64,000 nucleotides of DNA. It comes from Saccharina japonica. Lineage: Eukaryota; Sar; Phaeophyceae; Laminariales; Laminariaceae. Positions 47,764 through 59,999 of the stretch are shown one piece after another. Position numbers and translations under genes: made by a program. The notes under the pieces are model-generated. The model made no database searches and was not told where the DNA came from. It was given only the letters and a program-made list of their open reading frames with translations. Location: NCBI GenBank assembly GCA_008828725.1, contig MEHQ01003205.1:248001-312000 (forward strand), written 5' to 3'. Each line of letters starts with the position of its first letter. The first letter of the stretch is position 1.

Positions 47764-48657
47764 CTAAAATTCAATTTTTACACGAAGTATGACACCCTTT
47801 CCAGCAGCCTTTGAAACGCGACCACTACCAACCTTGGCCTGAAGGGATCCGACAGTGCAGACGAGCCCGCCTTCAAGGGGGCCGTCGTCATGGCAGTGAG
47901 TAGGTTGCCTCCCATTGAGCCCCCAACGCGACACTTTGTTACAATTGGCGACCTTGCACCTTGCCTTGAAGTTAATCACCGAGCCACTTGATATGTCGCG
48001 CTTATGGAGGTGACATGTAGTCGGCGCAGTTTCCGTCAGCAGACCCCATGCCGGGGCCATACGGCATGAGTTGTGCGAGCAACGCTTATTTTTGATGTTC
48101 ACCATACCGCCCAAAGCATGTTGCTTGCAGTACGCCGCCGGTTTACTGCCCTCTACATTGAAACTTGGGCTCTTGGTGCAAAACTTATGTAAGCAACGCC
48201 TGCTCAAAACATTTACCATGCCGCGGACAGCATGTTGCTTGCAGTACTTCGCCGCTGTACTGTCCTTGACATTAAAACATGCATTTTTCGTGCAAGTCCC
48301 ATGTGAGCAACGCCTTGTCAACACATTCACCATGCCGTCGAGAGCATGTTGGCTGCAGTATTCCGCCGCTTTACTGCCCTCCACGTTGAAACTCGGTTGC
48401 TTCGTGCACGACTCGTGTGAACAACGCCTGCACTTGACATTCACCATGCCATCTGAGGCATGTTGTCTGCAGTAGGCCGAGGTGCTGCTACCCTCGACAT
48501 TAAAGTTCGGTATCTTTGTGCATGAAACATTTAGGCATTTCTTGCTGCTTACATCTACCATGCCATCGGATGCATGTTGTTTGCAGTACGCCGCTTTGCT
48601 GCTCTTGACATTATAGTTAGATTGCCTCGTGCAGGACGGATGTGAGCAACGTCCCAT
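47764..48657 (-). CDS. EsV-1-7 repeat protein, long form (297 aa)
   Basis: Intact EsV-1-7 family protein starting MGRCSHPSC. Five canonical C-x4-C-x15/16-C-x2-H-x12 motifs begin at about residues 4, 31, 59, 87 and 115, then the variant CSHNSC ... WGLL motif and a last motif CKVANC ... QPTHCHDD. In that last motif the final His found in the other two intact copies is replaced by Asp. The tail after it (GLVCTV, then SLQ, AGK, ILRVK) matches the copy at 4802-5473, which is the paralog from block B but has only three canonical motifs. No intron. Start chosen by match to the paralogs. Family role as for the other copies: developmental regulation in brown algae, mechanism unknown. Confidence 0.85.
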   Translation of the reverse strand: MGRCSHPSCTRQSNYNVKSSKAAYCKQHASDGMVDVSSKKCLNVSCTKIPNFNVEGSSTSAYCRQHASDGMVNVKCRRCSHESCTKQPSFNVEGSKAAEYCSQHALDGMVNVLTRRCSHGTCTKNACFNVKDSTAAKYCKQHAVRGMVNVLSRRCLHKFCTKSPSFNVEGSKPAAYCKQHALGGMVNIKNKRCSHNSCRMAPAWGLLTETAPTTCHLHKRDISSGSVINFKARCKVANCNKVSRWGLNGRQPTHCHDDGPLEGGLVCTVGSLQAKVGSGRVSKAAGKGVILRVKIEF

Positions 48658-48833
48658 CTTCCCCGGCGGTCAATTGCCCCAGGCAGCTCAGCAGAGGCCG
48701 TTTCCAGAACCAAATGTCGTTGCGATGACCTGTGTACACCAGCAGTTCGACGAATCCACGCAACAAAAAAACAAGGATTTCAGGGTCGCGCAAACATAGT
48801 TTTTCACACCTTTACTGTTTACCATTAGGCTTG

Positions 48834-49077
48834 ACGTATGCTACGATAAAGGTGCACCATGATTTGTCTGAGCTCCTCACTTAAGGCGCGTCATACCTCA
48901 CCCATAACATTATGTTCGAGGAAAATAAAGTGCTGCCGGATGAGAAATATCATGACCGATGTATACTCTGAATCATTATTCGTCTCGAAAATGAAAGTCT
49001 AACAAATTTGGGTTAAGGAGCCCGATCGTTCAGAACAATATTCAGCCAAAACGCGATACGTTTTTTGTAGCATGCGT
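48834..49077 (+). mobile_element. 244-bp inverted-repeat element (MITE) with 6-bp target duplication
   Basis: Ends ACGTATGCTACG and TGTAGCATGCGT. Flanks GGCTTG (48828-48833) and CGCTTG (49078-49083) match at five of six bases; the empty site in B is CGGTTG (5648-5653). It lies about 175 bp upstream of the EsV-1-7 start codon. Confidence 0.8.
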
Positions 49078-49119
49078 CGCTTGTGATTGTACTGGGATGC
49101 GAGTGCGGTTATGTGGCTT

Positions 49120-50680
49120 ATAGCGGGCGAAAGGTCTCGCATCAGACGCACAAAAACCTGTCACAAGTTTGGTTCAGATTCCGACGCATTCGTTGTTATT
49201 TCATGTGCTTATACTGGCAGCCAAATATGTCGACCAAAAGCAAGGGGCATAAACCAATGGTTCACAAATAACATCGAGTCAGTCGTCACATAATCTACGG
49301 GTGCTACATTGTTTGCTCCAACTTGAAAATGCGGCGTCGTAGATAGTACAAGGTATTGGTTTACGAGCAGCAGCGATGTCAAGATGCATTACCAAAACCC
49401 ATGCCGTGTATCAATGAACGAAACCAATCTAACACAGGAAACATCTGTTCGGTGACGATCTGTGGTGGCTATAGAAAATGGTGATGCCGACGCCACGAAC
49501 AGGCTCGCTGGCGATGGCGGAGGTAGGGACGATCGCACTGGTGGCCATTCAAACCTGTAGCTGTTTATGAAATACGATTACACTGTCCGAAGTATGCTGT
49601 GCGTGAAGCATGAATGGAATGCTGTCTAGTAAAAAAAAACGCCACCTGGAGCGGGTTTGACTTCAGGGTGGCGGATTGTTCGCGTCGTGCCCTGCTGATT
49701 ACCCACTCAAAAAAAGGCAACAACATGGACTGAATCCGTGATCGATCATGGACACGCACAGACATGTTTTCGAAAACAGGGGTCTAGAGCTCGTCGAACA
49801 TATTTTCCACGTGTACTCCGTATTACACCGGTAGATATTAGACCGATACCCCAAATAAATTAGCACTAGTCCCGACATGACAATCAACTATTCGCACAGT
49901 AAACATTCACTGCTGCCCCCGCACGTCCGTGTATATCGGGTATTCGCTACTTTGAATTGTTCGTCCGGTGTGCATTTTGAAACCTCGCAACTAGGAGGTG
50001 TGCCGTTGATGTGGTTGGAGACTATACCAGGTAGGTTCCTGCGTTGAGAGGCTTCAGGACAATCCGACAGCGAACCGGTGATGCATACTACCACACTGTG
50101 GATTAAGTTTGAGATGAAACGTGTTTGCCGTTCGTACGGTGCACATCAGAGAATGAATCATCTGCTAGCCCAGTCAGCCTACTGAGAAAACTTTCCCAAC
50201 TATATGTACCGCGCAATAGATGTATAGGTTAATATATTGTATTGTTTGTCTAGCGCACATCCATGACAATCGAGTACAGTACCGGCAGGCTATTCAGGAC
50301 TCTTCGTCGACGAAGGCCGCCGAAACAACCGCGATTTAGCAGCACCGTGAAATCTGGGGCAAAGTTGATGCGGACGAGGGTCGATGTTCCCCAGTCAACG
50401 ATATTGTATGCGCAATGGTATATAAACAATTTACCACTAACACTGACAACTGAGCGGTGTGGGGCATTGGTATAATACAACGCTTGTTGATTGACCAGCC
50501 TTGAAAGGGTATCCCGTCCACAACAAGTATAACGTGTAGCTAGTCGAACGGAAATACAGGCTCACGCCCGCTCATTGTATAAACGCCGTACCACAATAAC
50601 CGACGCACCGGATGACAGGCACAGCATTCGTCTCGTTGAGCGCGGAGGTCGTGCGAAGCCGATGCGCATATATATATACA
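49120..50680. other. Extra 1.5 kb in B' relative to B, no gene seen
   Basis: Block B passes from about 5690 to 5720 where B' has this segment. Short frames only; an A-run at 49629. Confidence 0.4.
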
Positions 50681-50879
50681 TCAATCGAACGACTGGTGGG
50701 AAATACATGCAAATGCCGGTGGAACGTCGCATACGTTAGTACGTAGCTCCACCAACACCAGCACAGCATCAGCAGACCCGTAAGCGTAAAATTCAACGTG
50801 TGCAGTAGTGGCAACAGAGGCAGCACAATGCAACGACACCATGACAGTAGAAAGACAATGCCCATGTTGTTGTCGCTCG

Positions 50880-50945
50880 CCGATATACGCACTACTACTT
50901 CCACTACTACTACTTCAACTACTACTACTTGTACTGCTACTACAA
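50880..50945. repeat. ACT triplet tract, expanded relative to B
   Basis: ACT/TCA-type triplets in place of a shorter tract at 5820-5868. On the minus strand this yields a Val-rich frame that is not a gene. Confidence 0.75.
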
Positions 50946-51272
50946 CTGTCTGGGTCCCTTGACTCACGATAAAGGCGCGTCCAGCTTGAGTATTGATAAC
51001 ATTCACGAATCCAAACGCTTTAGCACATTGTGTTACTATCGCAATCGAATGAGTAACATAACATCGCGTTGCTAGTCCCCGGTTTTACTGAAAAATGAGG
51101 TGTTGAGAAAGGGCCATTATTATCGAGTAATTTAAGGGCCATTATTATCGAGCAAGTTTTGTCCAAGTGTTAGTATCGCAATTGAACGAGTATCATTCGC
51201 GTTATATTATGCAGTCCTGAAACAAATATTACCTTGGGTCGCCTTGGGATTAAAATAAGGAGTAGTGGAAGT

Positions 51273-51440
51273 ACATACTTCAGGTACTTCGTGTACTCGA
51301 AATATTTCGGGGTTCGATATTCCGGGATACTTCGTACTCGGAGTATTTCGGGTATGAACACTCTCGATACTTCTTGTACTCGGAGTATTTCGGGATCCGA
51401 TACTGTGGGTACTCCTTGTACTCGGAGTATGTGAGTACTG
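51273..51440. repeat. Minisatellite, about four units of 42 bp
   Basis: Units share TACTTC-TGTACTCGGAGTATTTCGGG with variation. The unit encodes a repeated Tyr/Thr-Arg-Ser-Ile-Ser peptide, but nothing suggests translation. Confidence 0.7.
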
Positions 51441-51446
51441 CTCGTT

Positions 51447-52100
51447 TCCTATTCGGTTCGATTTTTGAGCTTCAGAGTATGGCCCGATCGATTTTTCACC
51501 GACCCTACTACTGTCTAGTAGTTCGAAAATCGAAACAGCAGTCTTCTTGCGAGAAAACACGGATTTGTTGTATCATACGTGCAGATATTTGAGCAAACGG
51601 CAAGACCAACTGCTGTTGTTGTGTTCTGGCGCCACGAAGAGACGCGCCGAGTGCGCTGTACAGGGCGTAGAACACAAGCGTCCGAAGGCCGAAGCCACGC
51701 TGGCTGCCTCTCGTCTGGCGGCGGAGCGCCGACTGCGCTCGAGTCGACCGGTCTTGGTACTACGTATTTTGACACAACGAAGCATCCGAGCGTTGACTGG
51801 CTGCTAGCTGTGCTGCTGCTGCTGCTGCTGCTGCAAAATCTACGAGTGTGGAGAGGCGCGCGCCAAGTGCGCTTTCCTTCGTCTGTAGGCCCGAGCCCAT
51901 GCCAGGCGACTGTAGTTTGGCGACGAAGAGAGGCACCGATTTTTGCTGCGCGTCGGGCGCGAAGCAATGTCACTGTGTCACCATACAATTTGCCAACAGA
52001 TTGTGCACAATCGGACTGCATACGAGGACGGTGCTTTCGTTTTTATGTTTGAAAAATAGAAATCTGAAGCTCGAAATCGAACCGCATAGGAAACGGCCTA
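51447..52100. repeat. 34-bp inverted repeat pair about 0.6 kb apart
   Basis: The left copy (51447-51480) contains TTCGGTTCGATTTTTGAGCT and the right copy (about 52065-52098) its reverse complement with two or three differences. They bracket the GC-rich centre and could be ends or subterminal parts of a small element. Confidence 0.4.
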
Positions 52101-53229
52101 CTTGGGTCATCAGATTTTCAAATCGAAAACCGCATCTCTCTCCACTCCTCAAAGCACACGATAACACAACCCAGCAGCAGCCTAAACACCTCTCCTATGC
52201 TGAATCGACGGCTCTACTGCTGCTCTACTGCTGCTCGCAGCGCAGCATCTCCTGGAACCCGCGAGCAGGACACGAGGCAGTTAGTTTTCAAATGTCGTTT
52301 CAAGCCCATAGGTTTCAACCGCCCCCAGTAAGATGGCAAAGAAATTTCAAAATTGATCCGATTGACGATGCTGCTGCTGCTGCTGCTGTACCGATTCGGA
52401 GTTACCGTCGTTGCTGTTGCGAGCTGATAAGGCGGTCTAGTGAGGCGTTATGCGTACTCATCCACGTGGCGAGGCGTGGCATGTACTCTAGCTAATGTAC
52501 TTATACGCCAGTTCGCAGATCATCACAACACCCCTTCCTGTTCGTTGAAACAATATTCCCAGTGACTGTAGTTACTGGGCTCTGTCGTGGAAATTATTCA
52601 TCATAAATGTGGAACTCCCGAAGATCGCCCAGTGCTCGGCGTGTTTACGTGCTGATCTGCTCGGTGGGTGCTGCTGTCCTACGCGTGTCGCACACACCCC
52701 ACCTCTGTTGCTGATTCTCCGCCGAGGCGCATGGTGTGTGCTAGGCTGTCGAGGCGTGCAAAAACTGTCGCGACGCTGCTGCTGTGCGCCCAGAACGGTT
52801 CTTTGGGGATCGAGCGGACAAAGGGGTACCCGTGGTGTGGCTTTAGGGGGTCACTTTTCTGTCAGGCTTATCAACTTGATTTGAGGGGTCACTTTTTTGT
52901 CACGCTGAGTTACTTGAAAACTGGGGCAACTTTTGCCACGCCTATTATCTTAAAAATCGGGCTTCGCTTTTGGGATTATGATTGCTGAGTCTCCGGTCCA
53001 GCTGGACCGGAGAACAACTCGCATATATAGAGCGCATATACACGTATACATACTGAAATAGAGCATCCTGTACATGTTTTGACAAATTACAATACCAGGC
53101 TTGCTTTGTTGCTAGGGAGTATATGACCCTTATGATCTAGAGATTTCGAGCGACGACAACCTAGATCCATGAAGCACCTGTGATAAACAGTAATTTACGA
53201 AGTCTGTGAAATGCTCACGCCAAGATAGC

Positions 53230-53415
53230 TGTGGTGGCACCCACGGTAGAAGTCGAATATTTGTACTGTAATCAATATGATAGTAGAGGCCAAACGGGTG
53301 CAAACATAAGTCTGTTTAAAGGAATGCAAGCTTTCGAGAGCTGGACATGTATTTGTTCGGCCGGGTATGTCTTGTGTATGAGCTTGGAGTTTCCGCTTGT
53401 ACGAGTCTGGTAAGG
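53230..53415 (+). pseudogene. Broken gene fragment (paralog of 6150-6360)
   Basis: Frame reads QYDSRGQTGANISLFKG followed by ES-TCICSAG, matching B. Unknown function. Confidence 0.35.
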
Positions 53416-53464
53416 GTGCATTAGAGAGTTTTCGTGAAAAAAACAGGTGGCAGAACTAACCGCA

Positions 53465-54406
53465 CTAGCGTTGCCTGTTGGGGTTGAACGGTGTATGAAG
53501 CAGATTTGTCAAAATCAAAGCGCGCGCTAAATGGACCTTGTGTTCTAAATCGCGCATAATGAGATCGGCGTGAAGCCAATTGCTGTTCGTATAGTCCATA
53601 TCACGAGCGAACGTTTGCAGCAATGGGTATTGGTTCGCCGGGGCTGCAGCGGCCGTTATGAATTCTACAGCAGCATGCATGGGTGCTTAGAAAAGACGTC
53701 GTTTTTGTGAACGCAACTGACCTACCAGGCCACCACCCTTATTGTCCACCTTGTATCATTATTAGTTACCAGCCGAGGTCAACATCGACAAGATTTTCAC
53801 ATAGTCTGATCGAGGCCTGCCGGTAAAAAATCAACAAACGACATTTGTCTGAGACAGCCGTGTCGTCAAACAATACCCGCTAGCCCATGCCGGTTCCGCC
53901 TACAACGATATGCACGCACCCATTAACACAGGTACGTGGCGGAGTGTACAACGGTACCGAAAAACAACGAAGAGGTGTATGGGATGTGCCCTGTATAATT
54001 TCAGTCCTAGTAACTATATCTGCGTAGAAGGCGTAGTGTCGTCGCCGTATGAATAGAAACGCTAAGTGACGTATGTGGCAAGAGGGATACCAAGGACCCA
54101 GAGACGCGTGCTCTTTTCGTAAAGCTCGCTTAAACGCACGTAGAGGACAGGTGTTTACTATCCGTACAGAGTGGGCAGACCCATAAAAGGCACAATCGCG
54201 GGCGCGTCACTTCTCGATCGCAGTTTCAACCGGTTCATCGCACAAACACCTCTACGCTTGACAATATTGTCAGGATTAGACCGGTCCGCTCGACCTTGAT
54301 ATAACGGCATCGTCACGACACAGGAAAAACGACTTTGAGAGTTCTTGCGTTTTTTTTTTTCCGACGCCTTCTTCGCAATGTCACCTCTGGTATAAACAAA
54401 TTTCAC
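53465..54406 (-). pseudogene. Broken gene (paralog of 6474-7403)
   Basis: The 5' segment reads KFVYTRGDIAKK, then a Lys/Arg-rich stretch and FSC, matching FVCTRADIAK in B; further along, FYRQAS is shared. Unknown function. Confidence 0.35.
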
Positions 54407-54699
54407 CGTGGAGGTGCATCATTCCGGTTGTGACGCACGTTGCACGAGGAGCTTTGTACTCCGCACAACAAACGTGTGTCACCTGAAAGTAAAAGTGCAA
54501 CCCGATGGGCGAACCTCATGCCATGGCCTAGGTACACCAAATGTTAGATTTCCAAACAAGAATGGCATTCGGACGGTTTTGGTTCGATGAGCATCGTCAC
54601 TTAGAAATTAGTTGAGCCGAAAAGTGCTACTGCTATGATGGTGGCACTTCATATTTGGCATGAAATGTGGTATATTCAAACTCGTTAAGTTGGCATTTA

Positions 54700-55400
54700 A
54701 TTTGCCTCACCTTGACCAATTTCCAGCTAATTTCGTTTGTTTTTCTCGTCGTGTTGCATTCCATCACCACAAACTTTGCGTATCTCTAGGAACGTTTATG
54801 AGGGTGGACACTACGTGTATTGATGGAGCTGGTTGGTAACACAGATTTAATGTAAATAAAACGAATTGCACAGCAATTGGGAGTGTGTGCTGGACCAAGT
54901 GATGTTGCACGGTTTTCGTGCAGCGAAGACCGCGCATGTCGTCTTGGATTTAGATTACTTCAACTTCATAACATTCAGATAATACACATAGAACAGGGCA
55001 GTGCGGGCGGTTGCTGTTGTTTTCAAAGTGCCCTTTCAACGTCTCGTGAGGTATATAAATATGTCGAAACAGCGAACTCGCAATCTCCAGCAAACAGAAA
55101 TAATGGAAAAACACGAGACTGTTAAGATCCCATGGGTGAAAACGGAGAAACTCGCCACTAGGTGCAATCGGTCGACCACGAGACACCCGGGGCAGACTTA
55201 CAACGAGACGAGGCCACAGCGCCTACGAAGCTTGGGTGACATTGGTACTGCTGCTGTAGTTTACCGCGGTTATCTATGTCTCCTAGACGAAGTACGTCTT
55301 GGGTGCAAAATGGTTAAAAGAGACGTGTCATAACAATAGTGTTACAGAAAGATCGTACTTTTAGACCGAACCGATGTATGGAAGTGAACATCTTAAAGGG
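54700..55400. other. No gene seen
   Basis: Short frames only; no match elsewhere in the window recognised. Confidence 0.45.
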
Positions 55401-57480
55401 CAAGCTGTCTAACTGAATACAAACTTGAATGGCCAACGGCAGCGCAAAGCACACACAACATATGCAGGAGTTTTCGGCTTGTTGGTATTAGTATTTCGTC
55501 ACGAAGATCAAAATGCCGATGGATGTCCATGTATCCAATCGACAACGGCATAACAACTGATGCCAATGCTAAACACATCAACAAGGTTGCCACGTCGGTT
55601 AGTGGGGGGCGCGGTCCGCGTAGTTTATTTATGTTGCGAATTCAAGAGAACATCAGCAGGAGCGGCAGCAGCAGCAGCGATAGCAAGATTTGCCACATAC
55701 TCAGGGTTTTGACGAACTCGTACCAATTCCCGGCAGTGCCCGTATGACACCTACCGTCCAGGTCACGGCAACAGTCATGTACGGGCCTGGCCGCCCACAT
55801 GTAGCCTCGCCCAGCAGCAGTAAACGGCACTACCCACACACCTACGTACAATTTCAGCCATTCAGAGCAGGAATGTCTCCAAATGCGAACAACAACAACA
55901 GCCGACATGACTTGCAGCACAATGCGCAAGGCTTCTATTAACGCAAGTGCCCCCAAAGCTATGCAGAGTGTCTATTAATAGTGCTGATGTACACATGAGC
56001 TCCAGTCGTAAACAAAAACTACTACCCTATTTATAGCGTGCCTTCAGAGCGAGGGTGAGGGCGGGGCACCCTCTATCGATGATGTCTACTGCTGTAATGT
56101 GCTTTGGGACGTGACTTGATGGCGGCAGGTATCTCTATTGCCTGCACAAAACAACATTTTCCAGCTGTCTCGACCCTAGTACGTACATGTAACGGACACC
56201 CCAACAGACACAAACAATTACCCCTACCTGGTACAGTGCTATATACATCGAACAGCAGTACAACACCGCTTTAGACACGCAAGCCACGACAAGGCCGTTT
56301 TGACTGCTGTATTAAGACAGCAGTTCCTACAAGACAAGCCCTCTGTATTCGTCTGCAGGCGTAGTTCTTGTATGCACCTGTGTACGCGAAGTTGGCAAGT
56401 CCTTGAAAAACTTTAAACGTATACTCGTATGTGCAAGGAATTACGAAACAACTATCAGCATACCGATACAAGTACCTGTGCGTGTCTACCAAAACATGCG
56501 TCCAAAAAACTCCAAAGCACGGAACAACAGTACTCTGTAGGGTGTCCCTTTACAGCGGGTGTGGTTAAAACCAGTGTATAGCGGCGATCGAACCTCCCAT
56601 GCAGCATAGGCTCTTCCATGAAAGACAAACTAAAATATTATACTCATGGAGAGTGATGAAGGCAAGGCACAGCTGCACGTGAACGTGGCATGAAGTCAAT
56701 GCACTGCTGTACGGCAAGACCGGGAGGGTTCATTGTAGCCACAAGGGGCATCCTCACCTGCTTTGCTCTGGCGATCAGAAGCGAAAACCACAAATTATTG
56801 CTTCGGCGACGGACTACTTTTCCTGGCTTGCCAATGGGGAGGGGCACAATAACAACTGCAGCCACCGGGTACTAGTTGCTGTGTGCTGTGGGCGTTTTGT
56901 CGAACCGGTGGCCACCTCTCAAAGGGCAGGCCAACAATAGAAATGAACAGGTTTGTACTGTATGGCATGGCTTTTTTGTACCGGGGCCACAAGTTCAAGC
57001 CCACACACCAACAACTGGAGGCAGGCGCGAAGGGGCCCGTGGAGAGCCATCAGCAAAGAAAGGGCCCAAATAGCGGCCACAACACAGGGGCAGTATCGCG
57101 CCGTTCTTTCATGGTCGCAGGTCGAGCATTCGTGCCTGCAACTCGATCGCAATTTCAGTCAGGTAAGAGAGCCCAGAGCAGCAGAGCAGCGTCTGTCTTT
57201 TACGTAATCATCTGAGCTAAATGTTTGTCTTCCAGCAGTCTGAGTGCGGGGTTGCAGAGCAGCTGTAGTCGCTAAGGGCCTGTGCAGGTGTGGACACCCG
57301 GGGAGGTTGCCAGTTTGCGGGAAATAGCCCCATGCTACAACGCCTGTCGTAATTGCTTGTTTTCCGAGAACTTTTCAGTGTTGCACAAGGGGATATGGTT
57401 CCATGATTGGCCGCCAGGCAATTACTGATCACAAACTTGTACGAGTATCAAGCCCTTAAGGGAACGCGGGAGTACACGTA
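55400..57480 (+). repeat. Duplication block C'
   Basis: Direct copy of about 11350-13690; anchors given for block C. B' is followed by C' as B is followed, after about 3.7 kb, by C, so B-C was probably duplicated as one unit. Confidence 0.7.
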
Positions 57481-58410
57481 ACTGAAAAGATAGTAACTGC
57501 CAGTTTCATAAACGAAAAAAATGTAATTTTCGACCGGGCTATTCGATTAATTGTCCATAGTTTTTGCTGCGAATCGTGAAACATAAAAATCGCTTAAAAA
57601 ATGCAAAGTATCTACAAAATAGAATTGGCCGATCATGGACCATTTTTTGTTTCCAGTGGAGGTTTGGCGTTCCTTCCACAAGAAACCTGTTTCTGTCTCT
57701 GTTTCATTTTGGCCTTCGCCGCCCCAAGCATGACCAACAATAAGCCGCGGGCATCGCAGTGTATACACAGAGAAGTGGTACAGAGGAATCTCTTGTCCGC
57801 GAGCTTCGCGGACCATCTCCTGTTGTATCGGCAGCAGAACAGCTACGTGTGTACACCTCGCTGGTGTGCGAAGACACAGGGAGGACTTTCCGGAGTTTAG
57901 GGAAGGCCTTCCACAGGCTGACCAGGGCTGACGTAGATGGCGATGGCGGTCACGAGAGCTGTCGGGGCTCGTCTAACGATGACTGCCACGCAGAGGAGTG
58001 GTGGACGAGTTAGTCTTTCTTCTGATCTTTCGCTCCCTGGGCATCCCTCGTGGCTCAGCTCAACTTCCAGGTAGGTGTTGTGTGTGTTGTTTATTTGCTT
58101 ACTGTTCCAATACCATAAGTAGCTCTGGTATGTCTGGTATATACGTGCAGCAGTGGAAATTCGGCCGCAAACATAGTGACGGTGGACGTAGACATATAAA
58201 TACTAAATGATCCTTATATTTTCGTTCAGAGCGGTATACATGTAGACTTTCCGTGTACTCGTATTGCTATGCTGCTGTGTAAATGCTACTACTGCTGCTG
58301 CTTTAAGATAAGATCGGGGATGTATTCCTGGTACGTACAAGTACAAAGATGAAAACTTATTTATGTACCATGGTAGATCATGAAGAGGGACTCGATTATC
58401 TCGATTATAT
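57480..58410 (+). other. Possible exon, weak
   Basis: A good acceptor (TTTTTTGTTTCCAG, ending 57656) and a good donor (TTCCAG/GTAGGTG at 58070) bound a moderately GC-rich stretch, but no single frame is open through it. A frame from 57759 to 58013 gives an 84-residue acidic peptide with RADVDGDGG. Could be a short gene, or chance. Confidence 0.2.
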
Positions 58411-58566
58411 ACAGCAGTACAGGACACCTACTGTAGTAAGAAACAGCCTAATAAGAAAGCTAGGCTGAGATTTTGAATATTAAAAGAAATCCGAGAGTCC
58501 TTTATCTTGAATTTAGTGTAGAAAGCACCCTCTCTCAAATAAGAAATCCAGCCTGGACCAGATTTG
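58411..58566. repeat. Left arm of an inverted repeat bracketing 4.2 kb
   Basis: Reverse-complement partner of 62473-62641. Outer edge CAGCAGTACAGGACACCTAC, inner edge CCAGCCTGGACCA. Both arms encode a similar peptide (GPGW-S, GAF-T-FKI, LSLA-LL), so the repeat may derive from coding sequence. Confidence 0.65.
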
Positions 58567-59289
58567 TACGAGTATGATGGTAGCACAGTAGTACATAGTT
58601 GAAGAACATGTGATATATAAGGCACGCCACCTGTTATAAACATTATGGCTGAGCTATAATGCTGGTGGACGTCAAAAAAATGTTGCAGCAGCAGTAAAGC
58701 AGTACACAGCAGTACAACAGCTACTACTTACTGTTGTGCGTCGAACCGCTGTTGTAAAAAAATAATGTGCATTGAAAGTAAAAAAAGGAAAATTACCAGA
58801 TATACAGAAGCAACTCGTAGTCGTAGTAATATAAGTACAACAGCAGTGTTGTAACGGCGGCCCACAGTAAATAGGACCAAATATTGTTCGTAAGAATACG
58901 TCAATATATTTTAGGTTTTGGGGTGTACCGTAGATCCTATTTACTCAAGGCCCCGCGTAATAGCTGGAAAACGCAGGGAAACTCGTACACAAAAACTCCC
59001 AAACATGAACACAACACACCGCAATCAGCCCTACAAACAAACTTAAGGTCATCCAACAGATACAAAACCCAACGGGGCGTAAAACGCGTAATATTTATGT
59101 CACAAAAACTCTCTTGTGTCGAACCCCCCCCCCACTCGACATGAGTAGGCGAGGAAATAATTTAGCACGCCCTCAATCTACCCTCCCTCGCAATCCCGCT
59201 TGCGCCCCCGCGTGCAGGGTGTGCTCGACGGCCGGAAGGAGAGGGGAAGCAAAGACAATATTGTTGGCTCTTTCCTTGCGCGCGCGGTT

Positions 59290-59850
59290 CGGAGCAACCT
59301 GCAGCACCAGGTTGGGTATGACATTTGTTGCGGGGGCGGGCGGGCGGACGGGCGGGCGGGCGTGTACTCAGTGCGTGCGTGGGGCGTCCTTTGCAAAGGC
59401 GATTCATAGGTTCTCTGGAAACAGAAAGCAGGGAATTCCTAGCGAGGTTGTGCTGGCGTTGCTGAGGTACTACGTGCAGAATCTTTGTTTGCGGACAACT
59501 TTTTTTTTGGGGGGGGGAGGGGTCGTCGTTTTTTTGGGATTGCGGTTGGAAAACGGAGTTACGAGCATGCCTTTCCCGGACCTCATACGTGCACGTTGGG
59601 AGTAACCTGCAGCATGTGGCTGCGTATGGCATTGGTGGCAGGGGGGCGGGTATCAGTGCATGGGTGGACCGTGTTTTGATGGATATGTTCTCTAAAACCA
59701 AAATCGTTTTTTTTCTCTCGTGAGTTAGTGCTGGCGTTGATGAGGCACGAGAGGTGCAGCATGTTTGTTTGCGGGAAGCTTTTTTGGGGGGGTGCGGGGG
59801 GGGGCGGGGGCGTCGTTTTGAACATGTTGTCGTTGGTGACCTGAGTGATG
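59290..59850. repeat. Two tandem units of about 311 bp, G-rich
   Basis: Units begin with AACCTGCAGCA at about 59297 and 59607 and share GTGCTGGCGTTG and TTTGTTTGCGG. Long G-runs at 59507-59520 and 59787-59811 and a GGGC array at 59335-59372 could form quadruplexes. Open frames here (59114-59701) are products of base composition. Confidence 0.65.
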
Positions 59851-59999
59851 AGCGGACGTTCGTCGGACGTCAGTGCAAACGTACTGCAAGAGGTTGGGGG
59901 GTTACTCCTATAGTACGGAGAGTGGCACAGGTGGCTGGTTAGACATCGAGGGCGTTGTCAGTTGCTGTCAGTTCCACTATCTTTAGCAGGCTTGAAAAA

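Larger units (their letters stand above)
51045..53058. other. Extra 2.0 kb in B' relative to B
   Basis: The paralogs separate after a GCACATTGTGTTACTATCGC segment (about 51025-51045) and rejoin at GAGCATCCTGTACATG (about 53062). A 45-bp segment at the left boundary (about 51030) recurs at 51168, and a 29-bp tandem repeat (GGGCCATTATTATCGAG) lies at 51111-51155. The middle is GC-rich with overlapping long frames on both strands (51515-52495), none convincing. It also holds CTG runs at 51811-51834 and 52369-52388. Confidence 0.5.
46030..54700 (+). repeat. Duplication block B' (direct copy of B)
   Basis: See block B. Extra material: inverted-repeat elements at 47010 and 48834, about 1.5 kb at 49120-50680 and about 2.0 kb at 51045-53058. 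Confidence 0.75.

Noticed and set aside
51515-52495. Overlapping frames of 157-215 codons on both strands
   Set aside because: GC-rich with CTG runs (poly-Ser/Ala/Leu), no recognisable motif, and the segment is missing from the paralogous block.
59114-59701. Frames of 163 and 179 codons in the G-rich tandem repeat
   Set aside because: Both strands are open because of base composition, and the frames run through G-runs and GGGC repeats.
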